A stretch of DNA of 64,000 bases from Carnobacterium_A sp049673005 (GCF_049673005.1 NZ_JBATXB010000111.1:81110-145109), one strand, 5' to 3'. Counted from the first letter of the stretch, positions 10,101 to 19,194 are shown. Notes: generated by a model not told the origin, from the sequence alone. A program made the numbers and translations.

Positions 10101-11507
10101 ACCCGGATCAATAAAGTATTCAAATTTTTCAATTATATTCCCTTTATACATTTTAACAGCCGACAACTCTATTATCTTGTTGTAAACTGCAGACAATCCT
10201 GTAGTTTCTACGTCAAAAACGACATAGGTGGCTTCAGCTAATTCTATATCACTCGGATGGTAAGCGATTGGTATACCATCATCAACAATATTAGCCTCTA
10301 TTCCATACAATATTTTCACACCATATTTTTGTCCAGCTTGATAGGCATCTGGAAATGATTGTGCACCAGCATGGTCTGTAATGGCAATAGCTGGGTGGCC
10401 CCACTTAGCTGCTTGAGCAACTAAATCAGTTATATTATTTGTTGCATCCATTTGACTCATATTGCTGTGTAAATGCATTTCTACACGCTTTTTGCCTTCT
10501 GGAGCGTTATCCTTGCGTTCTTCATGAAAACTTTCTGAGATATCTTGCGCATTTAGAACCAAATCACGCATAAAATTATCTTCTTGAACGCTTCCACGTG
10601 CTTTTACCCACATCCCTTTTTTTATGGCTGCAAAAGCTGCCTCATCTTCAGGTGTGTTGGAGAACTTTTTAACAGTGAAAGAGGACGTATAATCCGTTAT
10701 CTTAACAATCAATAGTTGTCTCTCTGAACGTAGAACACGAATTTCCACATCAAATACATACCCTTCGATCGTAACTCTTCTTTCTTCTTCAATGATTTGA
10801 TCCATTTGTTTTATTTCTTCTTTATCCGCAATCTTTCGACCTAAAACAATTGGACCTTTGGCACTATTCTCAATGCCTTTTTCTTTATTGTATTTTTTTT
10901 CATCTTCCGCTTTCTTTAAGTTTTCACCTGCTCTAATGCTTAATAACTCATCTGCTTCTTCTTTTTTTGCTTTAAATTCTGTAATTTTTTTATTGTAGCT
11001 CTCTTCATCGATAATGGGTTCTATTTTAAAAGACGGAAACCCTAAACTTTGGTAAGCCATTTCAACAGGTGGTAGATATTGATTAGTTAAATGACCTTTT
11101 ACCACTTCATTCTCTACTAAAAAAAGAATCTTCTTGCCACTTAATAAAGGAAGCTGCTCTTGAAAAGCACGATTGCATATAGGAGAAGAAACGCCACTTC
11201 TTTTGACAGCTATGGACCAGTATTGTTCAAGTTTTTCTATCGTTATTTTAGGATTCAGTACTTCAATCGTTATTTTAACAGTCGCAATAGAGCTAAAGGT
11301 CAATTGAAGCTTTTCAGTAAATACTTGGTAAACTTCAAAAGGTAACACATCTTCAAATTTCAAATTAAAATGCCATGTTTTCGATAATTTATGAACGATA
11401 ACTTTTTTCACCTCACCTTTTTCAAAATAAGGTTGGTATTCTACTGCGTTTTCTAATCCTATTTGCTCTAGTAATTTTTGGAATAATTCTTCTGGATTTA
11501 AACTCAC
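7164..11507 (-). CDS. polC: DNA polymerase III alpha subunit, PolC type
   Basis: PolC is the replicative polymerase of low-GC Gram-positives, with 3'-5' proofreading in the same chain. Domains in order: N-terminal domain (1-220), OB fold (about 245-325), start of the PHP domain with HLHS at 345-348 and TDHA at 377-380, the inserted DnaQ-like exonuclease with DVETTG at 432-437, the rest of PHP, then the polymerase. The zinc-binding cysteines (CPKC, CPNC) and the catalytic DIDLNFSG are all present. The 1447-residue length is normal. The start is a GTG ten bases after a GGAG site. The gene follows proS but is separated from it by a terminator. Confidence 0.98.
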   Translation of the reverse strand: MSLNPEELFQKLLEQIGLENAVEYQPYFEKGEVKKVIVHKLSKTWHFNLKFEDVLPFEVYQVFTEKLQLTFSSIATVKITIEVLNPKITIEKLEQYWSIAVKRSGVSSPICNRAFQEQLPLLSGKKILFLVENEVVKGHLTNQYLPPVEMAYQSLGFPSFKIEPIIDEESYNKKITEFKAKKEEADELLSIRAGENLKKAEDEKKYNKEKGIENSAKGPIVLGRKIADKEEIKQMDQIIEEERRVTIEGYVFDVEIRVLRSERQLLIVKITDYTSSFTVKKFSNTPEDEAAFAAIKKGMWVKARGSVQEDNFMRDLVLNAQDISESFHEERKDNAPEGKKRVEMHLHSNMSQMDATNNITDLVAQAAKWGHPAIAITDHAGAQSFPDAYQAGQKYGVKILYGIEANIVDDGIPIAYHPSDIELAEATYVVFDVETTGLSAVYNKIIELSAVKMYKGNIIEKFEYFIDPGHPLSQTTINLTGITDEMVRGSKTEKEVLSLFEEFAGEHILVAHNASFDMGFLNTSNARQGLAENVNPVIDTLELSRFLHPQLKSHRLNTLAKKYGVALEQHHRAIYDAESTGYLCWLFLKEAQEDHEITNHNQLNDRIGEGDSYKRARPFHCTLIATTQKGLKNLFKLVSLSMTQYFFRTARIPRSELIKLREGIIIGSACNQGEVFEAMMQKGVEEAKNKAKFYDFLEVMPKEVYAPLLEQELVNSEQDLEEIIRNMIQIGEELDKPVVATGNVHYLNPEDYIYRKILINSQGGANPLNRSELPKVHFRTTDDMLAAFSFLGKETAYKIVVANTQKIAESVDEMTPVKTELYTPKIEGSEEEIRKLSYDEAHRLYGSPLPEIIEKRLEKELTSIIGNGFSVIYLISQKLVHKSISEGYLVGSRGSVGSSFVATMTGITEVNPMPPHYRCPKCKYSKFFTDGSVGSGYDLPEETCPNCHIRLHKDGHDIPFETFLGFNGDKVPDIDLNFSGDYQSKAHDYTKVLFGDEYVFRAGTIGTVADRTAFGYVKAYERDQNLSLRAAEIDRLAKGSTGVKRTTGQHPGGIIVIPDYMDVYDFTPIQFPADAQDSEWKTTHFDFHSIHDNVLKLDILGHDDPTVIRMLQDLSGIDPLTIPTDDPEVMKIFGGTDVLGVTSDQIQSKTGTLGIPEFGTRFVRGMLEQTKPTTFAELLQISGLSHGTDVWLGNAEELIRENDIPLSEVIGCRDDIMVYLMHNGVEDGLAFNIMESVRKGKGIPDDWQKEMRAEKVPEWYINSCLKIKYMFPKAHAAAYVLMALRVAYYKVHFPILYYAAYFSVRATDFELVAMCQGKESIKVKMKEITDKGLDASTKEKNVLTVLELANEMVERGLTFKMIDLDKSDAKNFVIEGNSLIAPFRTVPSLGTNVANQIVEARLDKPFLSKEDLSKRGKVSKTVIEYMNENGVLKGMPDENQLSLFDLF

Positions 11508-11555
11508 GAACGACTGACTCCTTTCAATTACTCATACTTATTCTAAATAAAATAG

Positions 11556-11604
11556 CAAAGGAAGCACAGACAAGTAAAAATTGTACTTGTATCGGCTCCC
11601 TTTG
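11556..11604 (-). terminator. Terminator of the uppS-cdsA-dxr-rseP-proS operon
   Basis: On the minus strand CAAAGGGAGC pairs with GCTTCCTTTG, enclosing a second perfect pair ACAAGTA/TACTTGT, and is followed by CTATTTTATTT. It begins 13 bases past the proS stop codon. Confidence 0.85.
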
Positions 11605-11616
11605 TATTTTTGACCT

Positions 11617-13329
11617 TTAATTATTTTCAGGATTCAGTAATATCTCCATCGTTGAAATCATTTCGTCTTTTCTGACTTCAATCGTTTCTCCTGTTTTACG
11701 GATTTTAATTTCCACTATGTTTTCAGCAGCTTTTTTACCTACTGTTATACGGATAGGTAATCCTATTAAATCAGAGTCAGCAAACTTCACTCCAACTCGT
11801 TCTGAACGGTCATCTAATAATACCGAAAATCCAGCTTTTTGCAGTGAACCATATAATTCTTCGGCTAGAGTTACTTGGTCATCTGACTTCATGTTGACTG
11901 GTACTAAATGAAGTTCATAAGGGGCTAATTGTCTAGGCCAAATTAAACCTTTATCATCACTTTTTTGTTCAGCAATTGCTGAAAGTAGTCGGCTAACTCC
12001 AATACCATAACAACCCATAACAACTGGGATTGAACGCCCATTTTTATCTAATACCGTTGCTCCCATTGACTCACTATAACGAGTCCCTAGTTTAAAGATG
12101 TGTCCGATTTCTATTCCTTTTGAAAACTTTAATACTCCCTGCCCATCCGGAGATAATTCTCCCTCTTTGACAAATCGTAAATCTACAAAAGTTTCGATAG
12201 AAGCATCACGCAAAGGATTCACATTCATAAAATGATAACCCTCTTCATTTGCTCCAGCAACTGCATTTACCATGTCTTGTACATATAAATCACCTAAAAC
12301 ACGAATGTCTTTTTTTACATTTACAGGACCAACAGAACCAAAATTTACTCCTAAGAATTGAATGGCTTCTTCATCTGTTGCCATTTCTAAGAAATCAACA
12401 TTCAAAAAGTTTTTAAGTTTTACATCATTCACTTCGTGGTCACCACGAACAACTGCTAGCACGGGTTCTCCATCTGCTATAAACAATAAACTTTTCATAA
12501 CTTCACTTACATCAACACTTAAAAATGTCGCAACTTCTTCAACGGTCTTACAATTAGGTGTTGCTATTTTTTCTAGTTCTTTCTCAATTTTGCTAGTCTT
12601 TTTATGCATATAAAAACTGGTTGCCATTTCTAAGTTAGCTGAGTAATTACTTGAATCAGAGTAAGCAATAATATCTTCACCTGCATCTGAGATAGCTGTA
12701 AATTCTTTTGAGTCACTTCCACCCATTGCTCCCGCATCACCAATGATATTTCTAAAGTCTAACCCACAACGATTAAAAATATTGGTATAAGCTTCTTCAA
12801 AATCTATAAAGGTTTTATCTAAACTTTCGTAGCTATCATGGAATGAATAAGCATCTTTCATTAAAAATTCACGACTTCTTAACAAACCAGAACGCGGTCT
12901 TTTTTCATCGCGATATTTAGTTTGAATTTGATACAAAGATAGAGGAAGGCGTTTATAAGAATTGATTTCATCTTTAATTAAAACAGTAAAAGCTTCTTCA
13001 TGTGTTGGCCCTAATAAATAATCCCTACCATGACGATCCGTTAATTTCATTAAATCTTCTCCATATGTTTCATAACGCCCTGATTCTTCCCAAAGCTCAC
13101 GTGGCAATAGAGAAGGCATCAACATTTCAACTGCATCAATTTTTTCGAACTCTTCACGAATAATTGTTTTTATTTTTTCTAAGACTTTATTAGCTAAAGG
13201 AAGATAACTGTATACTCCACTAGATATTTGTCTAATATACCCTGCTCTTAGCAGTAATTGATGACTCAATACTTCAGCATCATTTGGGGTTTCTCGTAAG
13301 GTTGGCACGAATAATTTCGATTGTCTCAT
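11617..13329 (-). CDS. proS: Prolyl-tRNA synthetase
   Basis: ProS charges tRNA-Pro with proline. The 570-residue protein is the bacterial type with an inserted editing domain between class II motifs 2 and 3. Motif 2 is in KYRDEKRPRSGLLRSREF and motif 3 in GCYGIGVSRLLSA; the editing insert runs from about 230 to 400. The C-terminal anticodon-binding domain is intact. It is the last gene of the uppS operon, 53 bases after rseP, the same order as in Bacillus, Listeria and Enterococcus. Confidence 0.98.
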   Translation of the reverse strand: MRQSKLFVPTLRETPNDAEVLSHQLLLRAGYIRQISSGVYSYLPLANKVLEKIKTIIREEFEKIDAVEMLMPSLLPRELWEESGRYETYGEDLMKLTDRHGRDYLLGPTHEEAFTVLIKDEINSYKRLPLSLYQIQTKYRDEKRPRSGLLRSREFLMKDAYSFHDSYESLDKTFIDFEEAYTNIFNRCGLDFRNIIGDAGAMGGSDSKEFTAISDAGEDIIAYSDSSNYSANLEMATSFYMHKKTSKIEKELEKIATPNCKTVEEVATFLSVDVSEVMKSLLFIADGEPVLAVVRGDHEVNDVKLKNFLNVDFLEMATDEEAIQFLGVNFGSVGPVNVKKDIRVLGDLYVQDMVNAVAGANEEGYHFMNVNPLRDASIETFVDLRFVKEGELSPDGQGVLKFSKGIEIGHIFKLGTRYSESMGATVLDKNGRSIPVVMGCYGIGVSRLLSAIAEQKSDDKGLIWPRQLAPYELHLVPVNMKSDDQVTLAEELYGSLQKAGFSVLLDDRSERVGVKFADSDLIGLPIRITVGKKAAENIVEIKIRKTGETIEVRKDEMISTMEILLNPENN

Positions 13330-13382
13330 GACTATTTATCTCCTTTAGTAGTTAAATATAGTACTTATGTTTTTAATAAACA

Positions 13383-14657
13383 TTACTTCAAAAAATAAGT
13401 TTGGATATCATTCCATGTAACTAAAACCATTAATAAAACCAGTAATCCTACTCCAATTAAAGTAATGATTCCTTCTTTTTCTTGACTTAGGGGTTTGCCT
13501 CTAATTCCTTCAACAGCATTTAATAAGAGTTTTCCACCATCTAAAGCTGGAACGGGCAATAAGTTAATAATCCCTAAATTGATACTTAACACACCCATCC
13601 AGTTTAATACACCGATAAAGCCTGTTTTAACGACAGCTTCTGTCGTTGCATATATCGCTACCGGTCCACCAAACATATCGATAGAAAATCCTTTTGTGAA
13701 AATAGAACCTAGTGCCGTTAGTATTTGAATAACGACTGCCCATGTATAGGTAAAGCCAAATAATAATTTAGCGGTAAAAGAAGTATCAACAGGTGCTTGT
13801 ACCCCTATCATACCAATTTCAGACCCGTCATTTGCTTTACTAACTTCAGGAATAACCTCTACTTCTTTTTCAGAACCATCTTTTGATTGGATTTTAAAAT
13901 TCAATGGTTGGTTCGGATTTTTTTGGATAACTTCAACGACCTCTTTCCAGCTAGTCATTTCTTTATTGTCGATTGCACTAATTTTGTCTCCTTGTAACAA
14001 ACCCGCTTCATAAGCTGGTTTTCCTTCTACAACCGCTCCTAATTTGTTTTCATCACTTACTACTCCGCCTTGTAGAAAGGCCATTATAGTGAATGTAATA
14101 ACGGCTAAAATGATATTATTCATAGGGCCTGCGAAGTTAGTCATCATTCTTTGCGGCAGGCTAGCTGCCTGGAATTGCACATCAAGTGGGGCAATTTGAA
14201 CTTCTGTCCCGTCTTCTTCGATTAAAAGAGCATCCCGGTTTACCGTATATCGTACCAATTGAGTATCGCTACCAGCAAGGTAGCCTTCAATATATAAATC
14301 TTTTTCTAAATCGATTGCGCTAACTTGAATTGGTACTACATCAAGTAATTGTTTTTTCTTATACGTATTGATAGTAGTAATTTCATCCTTTTCATCTAAC
14401 AAGATGCCTACTGACATACCAGGCTTAATTTCTGTTTCTTCCTCATACCCAGCCATCCTAACGTAACCACCAATTGGTAAAATACGTATAGTAAATGTAG
14501 TTTCATTTTTACGATAAGAAAAAATTTTTGGTCCAAAACCAATGGCAAATTCTCTAACTAATATTCCTGCTTTTTTTGCAAAATAGTAATGTCCAAATTC
14601 ATGGAAGATAACTAATACACTAAAAACAAGAATGAAGGTAATTATTGTAGTGAACAT
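13383..14657 (-). CDS. rseP: Site-2 intramembrane protease RseP/RasP
   Basis: A zinc metalloprotease in the cytoplasmic membrane that cleaves transmembrane segments of anti-sigma factors, signal-peptide remnants and similar substrates. The active-site HEFGH lies in the first transmembrane helix (about residues 19-23), and the second zinc ligand motif in NLLPVPALDGGK near the C-terminus. A PDZ domain (GAVVEGKPAYEAGLLQGDKISAIDN) lies between them. The 424-residue length is typical. The gene lies 12 bases after dxr. Confidence 0.96.
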   Translation of the reverse strand: MFTTIITFILVFSVLVIFHEFGHYYFAKKAGILVREFAIGFGPKIFSYRKNETTFTIRILPIGGYVRMAGYEEETEIKPGMSVGILLDEKDEITTINTYKKKQLLDVVPIQVSAIDLEKDLYIEGYLAGSDTQLVRYTVNRDALLIEEDGTEVQIAPLDVQFQAASLPQRMMTNFAGPMNNIILAVITFTIMAFLQGGVVSDENKLGAVVEGKPAYEAGLLQGDKISAIDNKEMTSWKEVVEVIQKNPNQPLNFKIQSKDGSEKEVEVIPEVSKANDGSEIGMIGVQAPVDTSFTAKLLFGFTYTWAVVIQILTALGSIFTKGFSIDMFGGPVAIYATTEAVVKTGFIGVLNWMGVLSINLGIINLLPVPALDGGKLLLNAVEGIRGKPLSQEKEGIITLIGVGLLVLLMVLVTWNDIQTYFLK

Positions 14658-14669
14658 TCTATCTCTCCT

Positions 14670-15812
14670 TTAAATCCAACTCAAAACTTTTTTCCTCGTA
14701 TCCTTATCAACTTCCAGAAGGATAGAAAGATCTGGTTTCTGTATTTCTTTTTCTTCGTAAACAGCTTTGTAAACCAGTTTTTCAATATCTAAAAAAGATA
14801 GTTTCCCATTGATAAATGCATTTACGGCTATTTCATTAGCGGCATTCATAACAGTTGGAGCTGTTCCGCCTATTCTTCCAGTATCGAAAGCTAACTGTAA
14901 CAGCGGAAAACGTTCAAAATTCATTTCTTCAAAATGCAATTTCCCAATAGAGACTAAATCGAAATAATTAGGATTTTTTATCGCCATACGTTCAGGAAAT
15001 CCTAATGCATACTGAATAGGTTCTCTCATATCATTAGCACCTAATTGAGCTTTAATAGTTCCATCAATGAACTGGACTAAAGAATGTACAATGCTTTCGC
15101 GATGTAAAAGAATCTTTATTTTATCATAGTCCATATTAAATAACCACCTAGCTTCTATAACCTCTAAACCCTTATTCATCATAGATGCTGAATCAACCGT
15201 TATTTTTTTACCCATTGCCCAATTTGGATGATTTAATGCATCCGAAACACTTACATGAGTTAATTCTGATCTTGAATAATCTCTAAAACTTCCACCCGAT
15301 GCTGTAATTAACAGCTGACTTACGTGTTCTAGTTTTTCGCCTTGTAAACACTGAAATATTGCAGAGTGTTCGCTATCTAAAGGGAAAATTTTCACATTTT
15401 TTCTTTCTGCTAAACTCATAACTAACTCACCGGCCATAACCAGTGTTTCTTTGTTGGCAAGCGCCACTTCTTTCCCTGCATCTATCGCTGCGAGTGTTGG
15501 ACGCAACCCAACACTGCCCATTAGTGCAGTTATGACTGTATCTACTTCCTCTAAAACAACTAGTTCAGATAACCCTTCTACTTCGTATGTAAATTGAATC
15601 GCAGGGTAATCTAACTTCAATTTCCGGGCCATTTCCAGAGATTTAACAGCTACTAACTTTGGTTTTAGTTGTTCAATTAATTCTCGTCCTCTTACTTCAT
15701 TCTCATAAAAAGAAAAGGCAACTATTTTAAATAAGTTCGGGTATGATTGCACAACTTGGACCGTACTCGTACCAACTGAACCAGTTGCGCCTAATAAGCA
15801 AATCTTTTTCAT
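14670..15812 (-). CDS. dxr: 1-deoxy-D-xylulose 5-phosphate reductoisomerase
   Basis: Dxr makes 2-C-methyl-D-erythritol 4-phosphate, the first committed step of the non-mevalonate isoprenoid pathway. The NADPH-binding GATGSVGTSTVQVV is at residues 8-21, and the metal/substrate region DSEHSAIFQCL and GGSFRDYSR are intact. The length of 380 residues is normal. Its presence shows that this organism can use the MEP route, whereas many lactic acid bacteria rely on mevalonate. The gene lies in the uppS-cdsA operon, so isoprenoid precursor and undecaprenyl diphosphate synthesis are co-transcribed. Confidence 0.97.
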   Translation of the reverse strand: MKKICLLGATGSVGTSTVQVVQSYPNLFKIVAFSFYENEVRGRELIEQLKPKLVAVKSLEMARKLKLDYPAIQFTYEVEGLSELVVLEEVDTVITALMGSVGLRPTLAAIDAGKEVALANKETLVMAGELVMSLAERKNVKIFPLDSEHSAIFQCLQGEKLEHVSQLLITASGGSFRDYSRSELTHVSVSDALNHPNWAMGKKITVDSASMMNKGLEVIEARWLFNMDYDKIKILLHRESIVHSLVQFIDGTIKAQLGANDMREPIQYALGFPERMAIKNPNYFDLVSIGKLHFEEMNFERFPLLQLAFDTGRIGGTAPTVMNAANEIAVNAFINGKLSFLDIEKLVYKAVYEEKEIQKPDLSILLEVDKDTRKKVLSWI

Positions 15813-15867
15813 GATAGCAGAGCAATTATCTTAAAACAATAATTACTTTTTCACTTCCTTCCATGAA

Positions 15868-16650
15868 TTAGGCTAATGTCAGTAAGTACAATACTGGCAT
15901 TGCAAATAAAATACTATCAAAACGATCTAGAATCCCTCCATGACCCGGTAGGATTCTCCCAGAATCTTTAACTTGATAATGACGTTTTAAAGCTGATTCA
16001 ACTAAGTCTCCTAATTGGCCAGATACAGATATTAAGATAGCTAAGAGCACTGTCATACCAAATGAAAAATCTAATGGATAAATAAAGAAATAAATGGTAG
16101 AGACAGCTAATGCACAAAAAATACCCCCTAGGGATCCTTCAATCGTTTTATTGGGACTGATATGTGGTGCAAGTTTATTCTTCCCAAATTTACGTCCTAC
16201 TAAGTAGGCTCCTATATCCGTCGCCCAAACAATAAATAAAGCTAATAAAAGAAGTCTTAAACCTTCAAAACGAATAAGAAGGAAATATTTAAATCCATAA
16301 CCGATGTAAATAGACCCTAATATTGCCATTGCTGCGTCGTCAAAATTAAATTTGTTTTTTGAAAACACTGTTGATACTAATAACAATAAGCTACAAATAT
16401 AAAAAAGCATAGTTGATGAATAAACTGTTCCAACTATCTCTTGATCAAAAGGAATCACTATTAATAATAGAGCTATACTAGCTATTAATCCTTCTATAGA
16501 TAATAATGACTGTCCTCTCATTCTAAATAACTCAAATAGAGCAATTAAACCTAAAACAGCTACAGCAGTCGTTAAAACAACTGAACCTACATATACAATC
16601 GGGACAAAAACGATTAAAGAAAGTAGGGCTGTAATGACTCTTTGTTTCAC
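15868..16650 (-). CDS. cdsA: Phosphatidate cytidylyltransferase
   Basis: CdsA makes CDP-diacylglycerol from phosphatidate and CTP, the branch point for membrane phospholipids. The 260-residue protein has about eight hydrophobic segments and the C-terminal family signature GHGGILDRFDSILFAMP. The start is a GTG (MKQRVITALLSL) behind a GGAGG site. It follows uppS after 18 bases and precedes dxr by 55 bases. Confidence 0.96.
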   Translation of the reverse strand: MKQRVITALLSLIVFVPIVYVGSVVLTTAVAVLGLIALFELFRMRGQSLLSIEGLIASIALLLIVIPFDQEIVGTVYSSTMLFYICSLLLLVSTVFSKNKFNFDDAAMAILGSIYIGYGFKYFLLIRFEGLRLLLLALFIVWATDIGAYLVGRKFGKNKLAPHISPNKTIEGSLGGIFCALAVSTIYFFIYPLDFSFGMTVLLAILISVSGQLGDLVESALKRHYQVKDSGRILPGHGGILDRFDSILFAMPVLYLLTLA

Positions 16651-16668
16651 TAATTTTCCTCCTAAATA

Positions 16669-17448
16669 TTATAATGCACCGAAACGTCTGTGCCTCTTTT
16701 GATAAACACCAATTGCATTTTCTAGTGATTTTTCATTAAAGTCTGGCCATAACTCATTTGTGAAATAAAACTCACTATAAGCATTCTGCCAAAGAAGAAA
16801 ATTACTCATTCTTTCTTCTCCACTTGTTCTAATTAAATAATCAACCTCTTGATATGCACCTAAAGAAGCAGTCATTAATTGGGATTCAAAAATAGTTTCA
16901 TCTATTTCATCTATTTCTAAACTATTATCTTTTACTAATTGCGCTATATTCTTAGTAGCCTCAAGTATTTCACTTCGACTACCATAATTCAATGCAAAAT
17001 TTAATATCATACCTGTGTTACTTTTTGTCTCTTCAACAGCTTCCATAACAGCTTTTCTAGTATGTGATGGCAATCCTTCTGTAAAACCAATAACTTGAAC
17101 TTTTATGTTTTCCTTTTTTAAATCAGGTACAAATGTATCAAAGAAATCTACTGGTAATTGCATCAAGAAAGTCACTTCAGGATCAGGACGTTTCCAGTTC
17201 TCAGTAGAAAAAGCATATAAAGTCAGAACTTTAACACCTAGTTGACTCGATCTTTTAGTTACTTTTTTTACGGTATTCATGCCTTCTTTGTGTCCTGCAA
17301 TTCTAGGCAAAAATCTCCTCTGCGCCCATCGCCCATTCCCGTCCATTATGATTGCAATATGAGAAGGAATTTTTTCTTTTTCATCAAATATATTTAACTC
17401 TTCTTTTATTTCTTCTTTATAATTCTTTTTTTTAAAAAAATTTATCAT
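16669..17448 (-). CDS. uppS: Undecaprenyl diphosphate synthase
   Basis: UppS is a cis-prenyltransferase that makes the C55 lipid carrier for peptidoglycan and teichoic acid. The catalytic IAIIMDGNGRWAQRR (Asp36) is followed by AGHKEGMNTVKK. The 259-residue protein has a lysine-rich N-terminal extension of about 25 residues before the core. It is the first gene of the operon uppS-cdsA-dxr-rseP-proS, with its own promoter at 17483-17511. Confidence 0.97.
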   Translation of the reverse strand: MINFFKKKNYKEEIKEELNIFDEKEKIPSHIAIIMDGNGRWAQRRFLPRIAGHKEGMNTVKKVTKRSSQLGVKVLTLYAFSTENWKRPDPEVTFLMQLPVDFFDTFVPDLKKENIKVQVIGFTEGLPSHTRKAVMEAVEETKSNTGMILNFALNYGSRSEILEATKNIAQLVKDNSLEIDEIDETIFESQLMTASLGAYQEVDYLIRTSGEERMSNFLLWQNAYSEFYFTNELWPDFNEKSLENAIGVYQKRHRRFGAL

Positions 17449-17482
17449 TTGAATTTCTCCAATCCATTCACTGACTTATACC

Positions 17483-17511
17483 ATTGTATCAAAATCTTCT
17501 ATAAATGCCTA
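17483..17511 (-). promoter_or_regulatory. Likely sigma-A promoter for uppS operon
   Basis: On the minus strand TAGGCA, a 17-base spacer and TACAAT, about 35 bases before the uppS start codon. The -35 box is imperfect. Confidence 0.55.
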
Positions 17512-17637
17512 TAATAAATGAACATCTTAAGAGATTCCTAGAGATTCTCTTTTAAAAAAGAATCCTTAGATTTATATGTAAACAATTTCTACTTGATTCT
17601 TATAAAACCGTAACATTATTCGTTTATAAAAAATAAT

Positions 17638-17645
17638 GGTATACT
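17638..17645 (+). promoter_or_regulatory. Extended -10 promoter for the 36-residue peptide gene
   Basis: TGGTATACT reads as an extended -10 element (TGn plus TATACT) 50 bases before the ATG at 17695. No good -35 box is seen, as expected for extended -10 promoters. Confidence 0.6.
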
Positions 17646-17694
17646 TTTTCTAAGGTAGAAATAGAGAGTATAACTAACTGAAAGGATGATTAAG

Positions 17695-17805
17695 ATGAAT
17701 AAGTTAATCAAACGTATGATTGTTAGCTTTTTAGTCTCTTACGTAGCAGCAAGAGTAACTAGCTTTTTCTTAAAAGAAGATAAAACTGAAGCAGCTAATA
17801 AATAA
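17695..17805 (+). CDS. Small 36-residue membrane-associated peptide, unrecognised
   Basis: The ORF encodes MNKLIKRMIVSFLVSYVAA, then RVTSFF and a charged tail ending KTEAANK. It has a basic start, one hydrophobic stretch (about residues 8-18) that could span or insert into the membrane, and a hydrophilic tail. It has an AAAGGA ribosome site 8 bases before the ATG, an extended -10 promoter upstream, and a terminator 12 bases downstream. These signals make it a real gene rather than a chance ORF. It is the only plus-strand gene in this part of the window, between uppS and frr. A small membrane regulator or a toxin-like peptide are both possible; neither is shown. Confidence 0.7.
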   Translation: MNKLIKRMIVSFLVSYVAARVTSFFLKEDKTEAANK

Positions 17806-17816
17806 GAACAAAGTAG

Positions 17817-17858
17817 AAAACACCTCACAGACCTACAACAAGGTCGATGAGGTGTTTT
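17817..17858. terminator. Bidirectional terminator shared by the 36-residue peptide gene and frr
   Basis: AAAACACCTCA and TGAGGTGTTTT are perfect arms; T runs occur on both strands. An inner GACCT/AGGTC pair extends the stem. Confidence 0.93.
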
Positions 17859-17876
17859 CATTTTCAATCCTATCAA

Positions 17877-18434
17877 TTAAACGTCTAATAGTTCCTTTTC
17901 TTTTTCAGAAGCTATGGCGTCAATATTTTTTATACTTCCATCTGTTAATTTCTGAATATCTTCTTCATAAGAATGAACATCGTCAGAAGTTAACTCATTA
18001 TTTTTCTCAGCTTTTTTCAATTCATCAATTGCTTCACGTCTAATATTCCGAACAGTAATTTTTGAATTTTCAGCTTCTTTACCAACTTTTTTGGCTAACT
18101 CTTTACGTCTATCTTCTGTCAATTGAGGAATAACTAGACGAATAACATTCCCATCATTGTTAGGATTGATACCTATATCACTCTGCATAAGTGCTTTTTC
18201 GATATCTTTAAGTGCAGTTTTATCAAACGGAGTAATCATCAATACGCGAGCTTCAGGTATTGAAATTTGTGCAATTTGATTTAACGGTGTTGGAGCACCG
18301 TAATAAATTATTTGAACACGATCTAACAAAGCTGCATTCGCACGTCCTGCTCGGATACTCCCTAACTCTCTTTGGAAAGCTTGCTCCGCTTTAGTCATCT
18401 TTTCTTTTGTTTCTTTTAATAATTCTGTACTCAT
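17877..18434 (-). CDS. frr: Ribosome recycling factor
   Basis: RRF works with EF-G to split post-termination ribosomes. The 185-residue length is standard. The motifs SIRAGRANAALLDRVQIIYYG and NIRREAIDELKKAEK are characteristic. Its ATG overlaps the pyrH stop codon by one base (TAATG), so the two are translationally coupled. It is the last gene of a pyrH-frr unit. Confidence 0.98.
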   Translation of the reverse strand: MSTELLKETKEKMTKAEQAFQRELGSIRAGRANAALLDRVQIIYYGAPTPLNQIAQISIPEARVLMITPFDKTALKDIEKALMQSDIGINPNNDGNVIRLVIPQLTEDRRKELAKKVGKEAENSKITVRNIRREAIDELKKAEKNNELTSDDVHSYEEDIQKLTDGSIKNIDAIASEKEKELLDV

Positions 18435-19159
18435 TATTTTTTCCCCCTGACAGTAGTCCCAATAGTTTCTCCTAAAACAACGCGCTTTATATTTCCAGGT
18501 TCATTAAGGTTAAAAACAACTAACGGTATATCGTTATCCATACTTAACGAACTTGCAGTAGTGTCCATTACTTGAAGACCCTTATTAATAATATCTAAGT
18601 GAGTTAACTCTTCGTACTTTATAGCTGAACTATCTATTTTTGGATCTGCTGAATAAACACCATCAACATTGTTCTTAGCCATTAATATAACATCAGCACC
18701 AATTTCAGCTGCACGTAACGCTGCTGTAGTATCTGTAGAAAAATAAGGATTTCCGGTACCACCAGCAAAAATAACTACGCGGCCTTTTTCTAGGTGTCTT
18801 TCTGCTTTACGACGAATGTAAGGTTCGGCAATTTGTCGCATTTCAATTGAGGTTTGAACTCTCGTTGGAACTCCAACATTTTCTAGACAATCTTGCAACG
18901 CCAATGCATTCATGACGGTAGCTAACATTCCCATGTAGTCAGCTTGGGCTCTTTCCATTCCCATTTCTGAACCGACTTGTCCGCGCCAAATATTTCCGCC
19001 ACCAACAACAATGGCTATTTCAATTCCTAGTTCTTTCACTTCTTTTATTTCTTTGCATATATTATTAATAACTGGCGGTTGAATACCAAATCCTGTATCT
19101 CCAGCTAATGCTTCTCCACTTACTTTTAAAATAATACGTTTGTATTTCGGTTCAATCAT
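18434..19159 (-). CDS. pyrH: Uridylate kinase
   Basis: PyrH phosphorylates UMP to UDP, a hexameric enzyme of the amino acid kinase fold. Diagnostic segments are KRIILKVSGEALAG at the N-terminus, IVVGGGNIWRG, and FAGGTGNPYFSTDTTAALRA. The 241 residues match Gram-positive PyrH. The gene follows tsf, but a terminator (19286-19315) and a separate promoter separate them. Confidence 0.97.
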   Translation of the reverse strand: MIEPKYKRIILKVSGEALAGDTGFGIQPPVINNICKEIKEVKELGIEIAIVVGGGNIWRGQVGSEMGMERAQADYMGMLATVMNALALQDCLENVGVPTRVQTSIEMRQIAEPYIRRKAERHLEKGRVVIFAGGTGNPYFSTDTTAALRAAEIGADVILMAKNNVDGVYSADPKIDSSAIKYEELTHLDIINKGLQVMDTTASSLSMDNDIPLVVFNLNEPGNIKRVVLGETIGTTVRGKK

Positions 19160-19194
19160 TGTTTTCCCTCCATTGACTCTTACACACTTTGTCT

